A DNA stretch of 64,000 nucleotides from Blattamonas nauphoetae (Eukaryota > Preaxostyla > Oxymonadida). Under the pieces are notes generated by a model, which did not search any database, was not told where the DNA came from, and worked only from the letters and a program-made list of their open reading frames with translations. The stretch is from positions 157,729-221,728 of the forward strand of contig JARBJD010000106.1 of NCBI GenBank assembly GCA_033064195.1, given 5' to 3'. This document shows, piece by piece, positions 56,101-64,000 of the stretch; within the stretch, counting starts at the first letter, position 1, and every line of letters starts with the position of its first letter. The translations under genes were made by a program, and so were the position numbers.

Positions 56101-56931
56101 GGAAACAAGTGAAAGGAACAGTTCTGTAAGACCAACCTCAATGGAAGTTACGGATACGATGGAATGAACACTGAAAAATACAACTCAATCACAATCTGCA
56201 ATGAGAGGAGAACTTACTTGAAACAAATGATGAAAGGATTTGTAGCGACTCGAGAGATCAATGAGGACAACTACATTGTGATCGAAGACAGAGAGAAAGC
56301 ATCATGCAAAACATGTCTGCAAGAAGCGGTGTTCACACTCGACAATGCCAAGTTCTGGTATCTGAATTTCATCTACAATTTCATGTACAAATGCCTAGAC
56401 ATGAACAAGATCCATTTCTGTGAGGGAGACACAGATTCTGCTTATTGGGCAATTAGTGGAGATCCGAATGCTGGAATTCATCAACAGTTTGAACACGTGA
56501 TTGCTGACAAAGAATTCTATGATGCACACAAATATGAATGGTTTCCCAATCCTGAAAAAGGTGTCGATGATGAGAAGAAGCTGTTGGGATTAGCAATTGA
56601 GAAGGAAGGTGAACAGATGATCTGCCTTGCACCAAAGTGTTACTCGCTCGATGAGAAATGCAAAATCAAAGGAGTGTCACTGAAGAAAACAAATATCACG
56701 AGTGATGACTATGTGAAGTGCCTCAATGGAGAGAAAACAGTGACAACAACATTGAACTTTCAAACGAGAAGAGTTCATTCTGACAATGACAGCAATGGAT
56801 TTGAGATTGCGAAAAATCAACAGCAGAAACTCAGTCTCAGTGGAATACATCTGAAGGCAATCGTACTTGAAAATGAATCGTGTCCTCCATTCATTCATGG
56901 ACTGAAAGCAACTGATTATATTATTGAATAA
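53164..56931 (+). pseudogene. Polinton protein-primed family B DNA polymerase (broken)
   Basis: Motifs appear in the expected order: a Polinton-type N-terminal region with an NICFFQAL block and a CPYC...H...C finger; exonuclease motifs YITYDFETME, GFNSSRFDINL and FYNIRDVEC; polymerase motif A GVDFNSLYPSAF; motif B around NLNGSYGY; and motif C EGDTDSAYW. Between the exonuclease and polymerase parts is a Cys-rich HNH-like module (CYICKCHF, LDRIDNAKGHSKENVKICC, CN). The enzyme would copy the element using a protein primer. The gene is broken in this copy. Confidence 0.9.
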
Positions 56932-56954
56932 ACACAAACTTTATTTTTGTAGAA

Positions 56955-58880
56955 ATGACTAGACCGTTTTTGAATTCAACACAAATTGATCGAATAGTGA
57001 AGAAACTCCTGGACAATACGTTCCATTCCGAGACTAAAATATACAGAGTCACATTGACGTTTTCCCAAATTCTACCAACCTATCATGTCAATGATTCAAA
57101 TGGACAATACTACGCAAATGATGAGACATACTTCAATGACTGGCTGAATGGAGAATTACCTCCTGATTTAAACATTGCTGATGGAAAAATAGTTGTTCAA
57201 AGATTTGTGAAACAATTCACCGGATGGATCCTTAGTAACAACACTGCAAGACAAGCGTACAGAGCATATCAACAGTATTATCAGGAATCACAGAATATTC
57301 ATTTTAATCAACCACCAGCCATCGTAATTCCAACACAACTTTCACAACCAATTGCTATTGAACCTCCTGAATCTCCAATCATTCCTGGACAGAAGAGAAA
57401 CCCGACATCAATTGGTTCAGAATATGAATTTCCAATGAAAGAGATGAGGTTTGAAGATGATGATCCACTGATTCCCAAGTCACCAGATCCACAAACAATT
57501 GTGAAGATTGACAAAGGTTTTGTGCCATATGTGAGAGAGATCAACAAGATCGAACCAACGACAAGGCAATTACTGGGAATGTTGGAACGAGTGAAAGGCT
57601 ATTTTGACCATCAACAGAAGGACAATTCAGAGGAGGAACAAATCAAAGCAGAGAATTCAATGATGGACAATCAACAGAAAATGGAACAATTCATTGACAA
57701 ACAGATCGTTGAATCAAAGAAACTGAATCGAAATATGTTTATTCTTTCACACGTAAGCAGAACTCTCGGAAATGACGAAACTGAGTTCATTTTAGCACAT
57801 CCCAAACAAATTCCATTTGGTGGAAGATCATTTCAGGAATGGTACGATGAATATGTTCACCGATGGGATTCTACACATCCAAGGAAAATAAGGAGGGAAC
57901 AAGGAGGTAACACATTGATGATTGACCAACCAACGATTCCAAAAGCCGTGACAAAAATACAATATCCGTTTCGATCAAAGATGCAATTCATGTCCAAAGA
58001 CATCACTGGAGATCCATATCAGACATCAGACAAAAAGGTTCCACAGAAATGTGACAGACCTTACTTTTCTCCCAAGTTTGGATCCTGGGAAATTGATCTT
58101 GTCTTTATTCAATCACCAACGTCGAAAACAGTTCTTCAGATTTACCTATTTGCCATCAACATCAACACTAAGTACCTTGTAGTAATTCCAGTTCTGGATA
58201 AATCATGGAGCAAAGTCAAGACTGCAATCAATGATCTGATTAACCATCGTGGTGTTCAAGTTAACAACATTCGTGGTGATGGTGAAGCAGCATGGACAAG
58301 CGGAGAAGCACAAACGTATTTTGTGGAACAAAAAGTCAGCACATATTTCACGAGTTCACCATTCACAAATCACAACAGAATTGTCGATCGAGTGATTAGA
58401 ACAATAAGAGATGGATTCCAAGACAATGCAACACAGATGGCCAATCATTTGCTGATGAATCAGATGGTGGAATACTACAACATGACTCCACATCGAGCGT
58501 ACTTGAATAAGTTCACTCCACAGCAAGCACAGAACAATCGTGAAATCGAAGCACTGTATATCTCCAGTTGTGAAGAGCACTTGAAGAACATTCAACGACA
58601 GCAGACTACACAGCTGCTTTGGAGATACAAACCAGGAAACATTCTGTTGATTCACCTTGACTTGAACAAGACTGTTGCCAAGTTTCAGAAGAAGCGAAGA
58701 CAGTTTCAATTTGTTGGACAGTTCATTGAGTACAAACACGGAAATGTGGTGGCAAAACTTCTGAATGGTCTCACATGTCTTCCAAAAATAGTGTACGTTC
58801 CCATTCAACACACAAAGTTCCATGCAGACTCAATTGACAATTTAACTCCTGAGTTCATATGTGAATTCAATTTGGTTTAA
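56955..58880 (+). CDS. Polinton integrase (rve family)
   Basis: A 641-codon ORF. The central part has the integrase core: SWEIDLVFIQ with the first acidic residue, RGDGEAAWTS with the second, and NHNRIVDRVIRTIRDGF with the third. The C-terminal part (LLWRYKPGNILLIHLDLN; FQFVGQFIEYKHGNVVAKLL) resembles the small beta-barrel or chromo-like tail common in Polinton and Ty3-type integrases. The N-terminal 270 residues are long and low in recognisable motifs. It starts seven bases after a TTTATTTTTG motif and follows the polymerase by about 25 bp. The reading frame looks whole. Confidence 0.88.
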   Translation: MTRPFLNSTQIDRIVKKLLDNTFHSETKIYRVTLTFSQILPTYHVNDSNGQYYANDETYFNDWLNGELPPDLNIADGKIVVQRFVKQFTGWILSNNTARQAYRAYQQYYQESQNIHFNQPPAIVIPTQLSQPIAIEPPESPIIPGQKRNPTSIGSEYEFPMKEMRFEDDDPLIPKSPDPQTIVKIDKGFVPYVREINKIEPTTRQLLGMLERVKGYFDHQQKDNSEEEQIKAENSMMDNQQKMEQFIDKQIVESKKLNRNMFILSHVSRTLGNDETEFILAHPKQIPFGGRSFQEWYDEYVHRWDSTHPRKIRREQGGNTLMIDQPTIPKAVTKIQYPFRSKMQFMSKDITGDPYQTSDKKVPQKCDRPYFSPKFGSWEIDLVFIQSPTSKTVLQIYLFAININTKYLVVIPVLDKSWSKVKTAINDLINHRGVQVNNIRGDGEAAWTSGEAQTYFVEQKVSTYFTSSPFTNHNRIVDRVIRTIRDGFQDNATQMANHLLMNQMVEYYNMTPHRAYLNKFTPQQAQNNREIEALYISSCEEHLKNIQRQQTTQLLWRYKPGNILLIHLDLNKTVAKFQKKRRQFQFVGQFIEYKHGNVVAKLLNGLTCLPKIVYVPIQHTKFHADSIDNLTPEFICEFNLV

Positions 58881-58915
58881 ATCAAAACTGTTTCGAATAT
58901 TTTTATTCCATTGAA

Positions 58916-59093
58916 ATGTCATCACTGAAAATTTTAGAACCGTTTGATCCTGAACAGAAATGTTTTGAGAACATCTATGACTTTCAGAGACATTTGGAAA
59001 AGAACAGAGAAGAACTGAATAAATACACAACTCAGAAACTTAATCGGTTGATCAGAATTGATGGATACAGAATCACAAAAATAAGAGGTGAGA
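58916..59093 (+). CDS. Polinton ORF, 5' piece, cut by pogo E3
   Basis: The ORF starts at ATG 58916, after an ATTTTTATT motif, and has a charged helical sequence (YDFQRHLEKNREELNKYTTQ). It runs into the inserted pogo element at 59094. No family recognised. The 3' piece lies beyond the insertion. Confidence 0.6.
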
Positions 59094-59376
59094 TACCATG
59101 TGGATCCAACCCGACCACATGGCTTCAACCCGACCACAAGATAAACGACCATCTTTCTTCACATCGTTTTTCTCATCTTTCCGTGGGTTTCTTTTCTAAA
59201 AATAAGAGAGAATAACACAGTTTCACAGTTTAAACCCAAATTCCTGTTCGGTCCCAATTAGAAGTAGGTATTCTCGGAGAAATTCAGATCGTTTCAAAAA
59301 AATGTTTTGGTCACTTAAAATCGAATGAGATGAGATAAAAATCTGAACTGCTGGAAATCCACTGTATTGTGTCAAA

Positions 59377-60909
59377 TTATTGCTTTGATGAAGAGACACC
59401 GAATTGGAGTGTTGTCTGCTTAAGTTTGGGAGTTGGTTTGATTGTCTTGGATATCGTCAGATGATTTTTTGTTGAATTTGGTCGTTTGACCGGCACAATT
59501 GGAAGAGAAGGTTCCGACGGAGGTGTCTGAACGAAATTGAGCAATCGAGCTCGATACTTGCACTGTCCATACAGTGTGGAGGCTGTCTTTGGATCATCTG
59601 GACTTCCCTTGGTTTTTTTCAGTTTTGTCTGTTTCTCATGCATTTTCGTCATTTGATCGACAAGAGTCGAAATATTCAGCGGGTGGAGACCGCACACAGC
59701 CCACGAGGATTTTATGTCATCAGGATGTGTTGCCGAAGAAAGTGCCGATGGGAGAACGCGAGTAAGCTCCGATCGATATGAACTGATACTCGTTCCGCTC
59801 TCACTGTTGAACTGTCGTTGTAATTCAGCCTTAAATCGAGCAAAGATATACCTGTCACAAGGTTGAGTGAGATTTGTCGAATGTGCTGGGAGCAGTGCTA
59901 AGACTATATTGTGGTCCTCAGCGAGTTTGTGAATGGATTGGTCGTTTCTTGACGGATGACCGTCCATTAGAAGAAGAGCCTTGTCAGTACTTGCTTTTTT
60001 CCCTCTTTTAGAATCGATTTGTGGAAATATGTGTTTTTCCAAAATTTCCTTGAATATTGGAGTTGTCATGTAGCCTTCGTTGTTGTAGTGGCAGGTAACA
60101 TTGAATGCAGACAGTTCTTGAAATTCAGGAGCTGGCTTTTTCTTACTCCACAAAAGATGAGCGGGGAGACTGGATCCATCTGCACACACGCACAGCACTA
60201 TGCTTGCATTTTTCACGCGTTTGGTGGAGACTACAACGGGTATTGAGTCGGAGTGACGATGAACGACGAGACATTTCATTTTTCCGTCAATCCGAAGTGA
60301 AGTCTCGTCGAGATTGAACAAATTGATAGGTTTGATGTTGAACCTGGAGAGAAGATCGGTGATAAAAATCTGCCACTGATTCATTGTTGGGATTGTGTAT
60401 GCTGATCTTCGTTCTGGTTCGAGGGTGAGTGGAAGGACGTCTGGAGAGTAGGAGAGCGTTTGATGAACGACTTCATAAAGCTTCTTTCCAAAATTCTATC
60501 ATCGTCAACATCTTTTCGATATTTCTGATAGACTTCATTGGCCTAAAGAAATGAGATTTTGAAAAGAAAACTGTGATTCAATTGGAATCAAGGCCGATAT
60601 GATGATTCCACCCTGTTCAGGAATCGATTTGAGACATCTTTCTTCCAGTTCCGCTTCCGCTTCTTCCGATAAAAGTGGAGGATGTCCACTGCATCCAACA
60701 CGCCTTCCTTCATTTGTTGCTCTCGATGCTCGCCTTAGTGAAGAGAGTGAAGTGACATTGGTTTCGGCCACCGTTCGCATCGACACGTTGTGTGAAGAGT
60801 ATAACTCCCAGCCCTTTCTGGTCGGAGAAGTCATTGTTCGGTATTCCGATGTTGAAAGAATGCGGTGACAGTCTCTGACAGACAGACGATCGTCACTTTG
60901 TTTTGACAT
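59377..60909 (-). pseudogene. pogo-like transposase (DDE_1), E3, slightly decayed
   Basis: It starts at ATG 60909 (MSKQSDDRLSVRD). The helix-turn-helix region (HNVSMRTVAETNVTSLSSLR) lies in the first frame, a GT...AG segment of 29 nt is at 60571-60543, and the next frame begins ANEVYQKYRKDVDDDRILER. The core frame (from about 60450 to the TAA at 59377) has NLDETSLRID, LLLMDGHPSRND and QPCDRYIFARFK, all three catalytic aspartates. Two small frame shifts are inferred: one just before the intron (phase does not match E1/E2), and one between KRSPTLQ and DVLPLTLEPERR near 60450. Otherwise length and order match E1 and E2. Confidence 0.85.
60543..60571 (-). other. candidate 29-nt intron in E3 transposase
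   Basis: GTTTTC...CTTTAG on the minus strand, located before ANEVYQK, the counterpart of ANRLYHE in E1. The upstream phase differs from that in E1 and E2 by one base. Confidence 0.6.
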
Positions 60910-61128
60910 AAAAGTTGTGGTTTTTCATCTTCTTCAATTTCGCATTTCTTCGTGTCCATTTCAGATATTCATACAAAAACGCTGTAAAAGATCCTTTTTT
61001 TATGAAATGAGTTCAAAGTTGAGAATTGTGAGAAAGCTTTTCTGATCTCTTTTTCAGTGATTTGGCTTGGATTTCGACCGTTTGTGGCTTGGGTTAGAGC
61101 CATGTGGTCGGGTTGGATCCACATGGTA

Positions 61129-61308
61129 GCAATAAGGAAATCAAGTACAGAGAACATCGGTGACTCCACTTCACTCCCGATTGATCAAAGACTGTCAGAC
61201 ATAGAAGAATCAATTCGAACGTTGACAGATACTCTCAGCATGAGGCTTCGAAGTCTTGACGAGACTATTGGTATCCTTATTCAAGAATTAACGGACAGTT
61301 CGGTTTAA
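61129..61308 (+). CDS. Polinton ORF, 3' piece, beyond pogo E3
   Basis: An open stretch rich in charged heptads (RLSDIEESIRTLTDTLSMRL) follows the E3 right end and stops with TAA at 61308. It belongs to the Polinton, not to E3, whose boundary is at 61126. It looks like a coiled-coil region. Confidence 0.55.
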   Translation, partial: AIRKSSTENIGDSTSLPIDQRLSDIEESIRTLTDTLSMRLRSLDETIGILIQELTDSSV

Positions 61309-61311
61309 ACC

Positions 61312-62098
61312 TTCTTTGTTGATCTCTGTCAGTGCAACACCATCTGTATTGTATCGAAGAATGACTGCTTCACATTTCTGTTTTCGTTGGTAGACATTCC
61401 AGAATTGTCGAATATCAATTGGTGAGTTCAACTGAGGATAGACTCTACTGATTCGTTCTTTGTTGAATCCTCCAAAATCCACATTGAATCAATGTTTGAC
61501 TTCATATCTGCTGACAAACTGAACAGCTCATGCATCGTCAGAAAGAATGTGAATTTCGGTTGTCGATTCTCCAATAATAAGTCCATCATTGTCATTCTAT
61601 TTTGGATGTTCTTCGTTCACCTAGGATTCTGCGACAGTCATCAAGGAGAATAATTGTTTGGAGATTCTTCACTGAGAAATCTTCAATGTATAGTGAGTCA
61701 AAGAGATCCTCTCGACACTCATCAGTAATTCTGTCTTGCCACTGATTGTCAATGATCTCTTCATAGGCTGCTTTTGATTCAGAGAGTTCCAACAGAAACG
61801 GTAGTGCATCTTCATATTTGACTTTCACATAAGGTCCGTTCAGTATTGGTTTGAATTTGTCGAAGGTTGGATCAATGTTCTTATCAGTGACGAAGACAAA
61901 CAGATGGAATAGTTCGTTTCTGACTTGAACATTCTGGAGCTTGGCAACCTCTCGAAGAGCATTGAATGTTTTTCCACTTCCTCTGTTACCAACGAGAACA
62001 TTGACACTGTTGCGATTGAAATTTAGGTCTGGATGTATTTGTGATTGCACTTCATGAGAAACATTCCTACTTGATGCTTCACTTAATTTAGCATTCAC
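61312..62098 (-). pseudogene. Polinton packaging ATPase (FtsK/HerA type), broken
   Basis: On the minus strand a Walker A motif (VLVGNRGSGKTFNAL) is followed about 100 residues later by Walker B (QTIILLDDCRRIL), the spacing and style of the A32/FtsK-HerA DNA-packaging ATPases of Polintons and related viruses. The 3' part (GFNKERISRVYPQLNSPIDI) lies in another frame. It is convergent with the upstream genes and divergent from the next ORF. The gene is broken in this copy. Confidence 0.8.
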
Positions 62099-62254
62099 GT
62101 ATGCTGTAAGAGAAGAGGTTCCACCCTCCGCGAAACCAAAGGTTTTGTTGTTGAAGATACGGGCTGTGCCCTCAGAATGGAATTCGTTCTTTTCATTTAT
62201 GATTTCTCTCTAATTAAAATATAGTTTTGGATTTTTATTTTGTATGAAAACACA

Positions 62255-63169
62255 ATGTCGAAGATACAATCCATTCCCGCAAAGAGAAAAGCACCAGCGA
62301 AGAAACCGAAAATGAGATATGATCAGGGGGCTTTGGATGCAATGAAAAGAATCTATGCTGATGATGACATTCGCACCAAATTCAATTCTGCACTCAGTAG
62401 TGTTCCATCAGCTTTGGAATACATTGAAAGGACTGGACAAAATTGGGAAGTCAAAATGGAGAAACATGGTAAGGTTCCTGATGTCATGATTTATGATAAA
62501 GAAAACGGAGATCTGGTTGCAGCGAATGGTTTCATGCTTGCATCATACAACAGTCGACCTGTCGTTGAGACATACTATTCAATGAATCCAACACCAGATA
62601 TGCGAAGACAAACTCCATATTCATCATTTCGTCAAGATCATGGAAGAAGAATCAAAGCTGCACACAACAACTTCCTCAAGACTGGAACATACGATTTACC
62701 TGGAAACTATCGTGAAGTCAACTACCAAGAAATGCAAACACAACGATCTCAACAACCATATGCAATAATGAAGAAAGCTGTTGGTGAATTCATGAATGAT
62801 ACTTTGAAGGTGTATCGTGCAAGTCGAGAGATTCCAGCAGACCCTGGGAAAGGAGTGTTGGACAATATGGTTTTCAATTCAATTCAATCCAAGATTGCAT
62901 CAAAGATGTGGGATCAATGGCTTGAAGCCTATGTTGAAGGTTTCACCAGTTCAAATCCAGATCATCAGAGAACGAAAGCAAGAAAAGCGTTTAAGGAACA
63001 AATTCATCCACAGTTTCTCGAAATCATAACAAACACAGAAGATTTGCAAACTTTCCTTGGTCGCTATTCAGCAAACATCTCAACACTTTTGAATCAACTG
63101 ACATCTGAAGCATATCGAACAAGAGATGTGGGTCAATACCAAACAGGATATATGCCGGAATATGCCTGA
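62255..63169 (+). CDS. Polinton ORF, unrecognised, about 304 aa
   Basis: The start ATG at 62255 (MSKIQSIPAKRK) is chosen because it is the first in-frame ATG after the ATTTTTATTTT motif at 62231. The N-terminus is strongly basic (AKRKAPAKKPKMRYD), as in DNA-binding core proteins. The rest is mixed helical, with aromatic and Gln-rich stretches and no known motif. In Polintons an ORF next to the ATPase often encodes a virion or core protein; that is inference from position only. The frame looks whole. Confidence 0.6.
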   Translation: MSKIQSIPAKRKAPAKKPKMRYDQGALDAMKRIYADDDIRTKFNSALSSVPSALEYIERTGQNWEVKMEKHGKVPDVMIYDKENGDLVAANGFMLASYNSRPVVETYYSMNPTPDMRRQTPYSSFRQDHGRRIKAAHNNFLKTGTYDLPGNYREVNYQEMQTQRSQQPYAIMKKAVGEFMNDTLKVYRASREIPADPGKGVLDNMVFNSIQSKIASKMWDQWLEAYVEGFTSSNPDHQRTKARKAFKEQIHPQFLEIITNTEDLQTFLGRYSANISTLLNQLTSEAYRTRDVGQYQTGYMPEYA

Positions 63170-63877
63170 TCTGCTTATTTGGAAAGAAAGAAATGGGAGA
63201 AAGTGGTTAACGAAAACATAAATATCAATTTTTATTTTATAGAAAGTGATGCAAGCCACCCCAAGTTGTCAATTTACGAAACACACAAGTTCTTCCTTCT
63301 GTTCCAACGTCAATCACCAACAATGTCATCATCGACAATAAAGGATCAACTTCTGGAAGATCAAAAGCTCGAAGATCAAAATGAATAAAGTGCCAATGTT
63401 GAGATGAACAATGTTCCAGGTAATGCATGATCCACCACCACTCGAGATATATCCATCAGCTCTAATTCAAAGTCGTTCAATACCATTAATTGAGAGAATA
63501 CACATTCTTCTAATATTTCAGCATCGACCAACCACTGTTATTAGTGTACAAGAATGCATCTTGCATGTGAAAGAAACTCTTTGAATAACTCTCATTGAAC
63601 CATCGAAGAAACTGATCACAAAACCAAAGGATTTATGTGCACTGATTGCGACACTCACTGGATCAATGGATGTGGGTGGATCGAACTGTATGACCTGTTC
63701 ACAAGGCCTGTGTCTGAATAAACTCCCAGTCTTCGAACCATTTTCAAGATCCTTGTTGGTGGCAAAGATATGAGTATTGCCTCCAATGAAGCTTCACAAC
63801 ACTCCATTCCCACCTCATGGAATTTCGCTAACGAAGGCAATGCTCGAGATTTGAATCGAAATTTTTATTTTACATAA
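63170..63877 (+). pseudogene. Polinton gene remnant, unrecognised
   Basis: A TTTTTATTTT motif at 63229-63238 is followed by an ATG at 63249, but no long frame follows; coding-like pieces appear in several frames up to about 63840. Probably one decayed Polinton gene. Confidence 0.45.
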
Positions 63878-64000
63878 ATGGCACCAGAGTTTCAACAAAC
63901 TCAAAAAATATCGGCAAACAATTCTTTCAATCTATCAAACCTCTTAGCCCATCACTGGGCTTCCAGGTTGGAGGTGGCTTTACTCCTCACAGACGAACAA
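63878..64000 (+). CDS. Polinton ORF, 5' end only
   Basis: ATG at 63878, eight bases after an ATTTTTATTT motif (63861-63870), opens a frame (MAPEFQQTQKISANNSFNLS) that is still open at the window end. Too short to identify. Confidence 0.5.
   Translation, partial: MAPEFQQTQKISANNSFNLSNLLAHHWASRLEVALLLTDEQ

Larger units (their letters stand above)
59096..61126 (-). mobile_element. pogo-like DNA transposon E3 (2031 bp) inside the Polinton
   Basis: The left end CCATGTGGATCCAACCCGAC and the right end read inward are the same for 29 bp. The left end continues with a second CAACCCGACCACA, 19 bp after the first AACCCGAC. TA flanks both sides (59094-59095 and 61127-61128). The transposase is on the minus strand. 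The high identity of the ends points to a recent insertion, later than that of the Polinton. Confidence 0.95.
51950..64000 (+). mobile_element. Polinton (Maverick), broken, extends past the window
   Basis: A block of larger, AT-richer genes with a distinct style includes a protein-primed family B DNA polymerase, a retroviral-type (rve) integrase and a packaging ATPase, the defining Polinton set. The left end lies somewhere after the repeat P copies and before the first gene at 52057; the right end is outside the window, so terminal repeats could not be paired. The copy is broken: roughly four to six reading-frame breaks plus one inserted pogo transposon (E3). Several genes are still long and open, so the insertion is not ancient. 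Capsid genes are not confidently recognised in the part seen. Confidence 0.85.

Overview
The window looks like nuclear DNA of a unicellular eukaryote that is dominated by mobile elements, tandem repeats and eroded host genes. Candidate spliceosomal introns are extremely short (about 25-44 nt, GT...AG). Two protein-kinase relics, an ABC-transporter relic, a Polinton and many pogo and hAT transposons fit a repeat-rich protist. The kinase relic on the minus strand at 14.4-15.0 kb resembles the divergent kinases of oxymonad flagellates (Preaxostyla), but this assignment is a low-confidence guess.

Layout. 0-1.7 kb: a 137-bp triplet repeat and a 21-bp minisatellite. 1.8-5 kb (minus): a decayed hAT transposon whose last open frame carries a C-terminal OTU-protease-like domain. 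5.3-6.8 kb (minus): a decayed coiled-coil gene. 7.5-9.8 kb (minus): a host helical-repeat gene with several tiny introns, split by a 947-bp non-autonomous hAT element with a perfect 8-bp target duplication. 10-11 kb: a CDK-like kinase fragment. 12.0-14.0 kb: a whole pogo-like transposon (called E1 here). 14.4-15.0 kb: a kinase relic. 16.6-18.6 kb: a decayed pogo copy (E4). 19.4-23.8 kb: an apparently intact hAT transposon with 8-bp target duplications, a transposase gene with one 38-nt intron, and an internal 35-bp minisatellite. 24-37 kb: eroded sequence with an 85-bp minisatellite, small repeats and a possible VPS13-like relic. 37.6-40.2 kb: a 488-bp repeat split by pogo E2; its unsplit twin lies inverted at 48.2-48.7 kb. 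43-44 kb: an ABC transporter relic. 44.4-45.6 kb: a 32-bp minisatellite. 49.8-51.9 kb: 5S-like, tRNA-like and hairpin-forming repeats. About 51.9 kb to the window end: a Polinton (family B DNA polymerase, integrase, packaging ATPase and other ORFs), broken in several places and split by pogo E3.

The most informative signals concern the pogo elements. Three well-delimited copies of 2031-2046 bp with diverged proteins share (i) TA target duplications, (ii) two direct copies of AACCCGR or a close variant, 18-19 bp apart, in each terminus, and (iii) a 29-31-nt intron at the same place in the transposase gene. E2 also has a natural empty site in the window. No intact housekeeping gene was recognised; most host sequence here is degraded.
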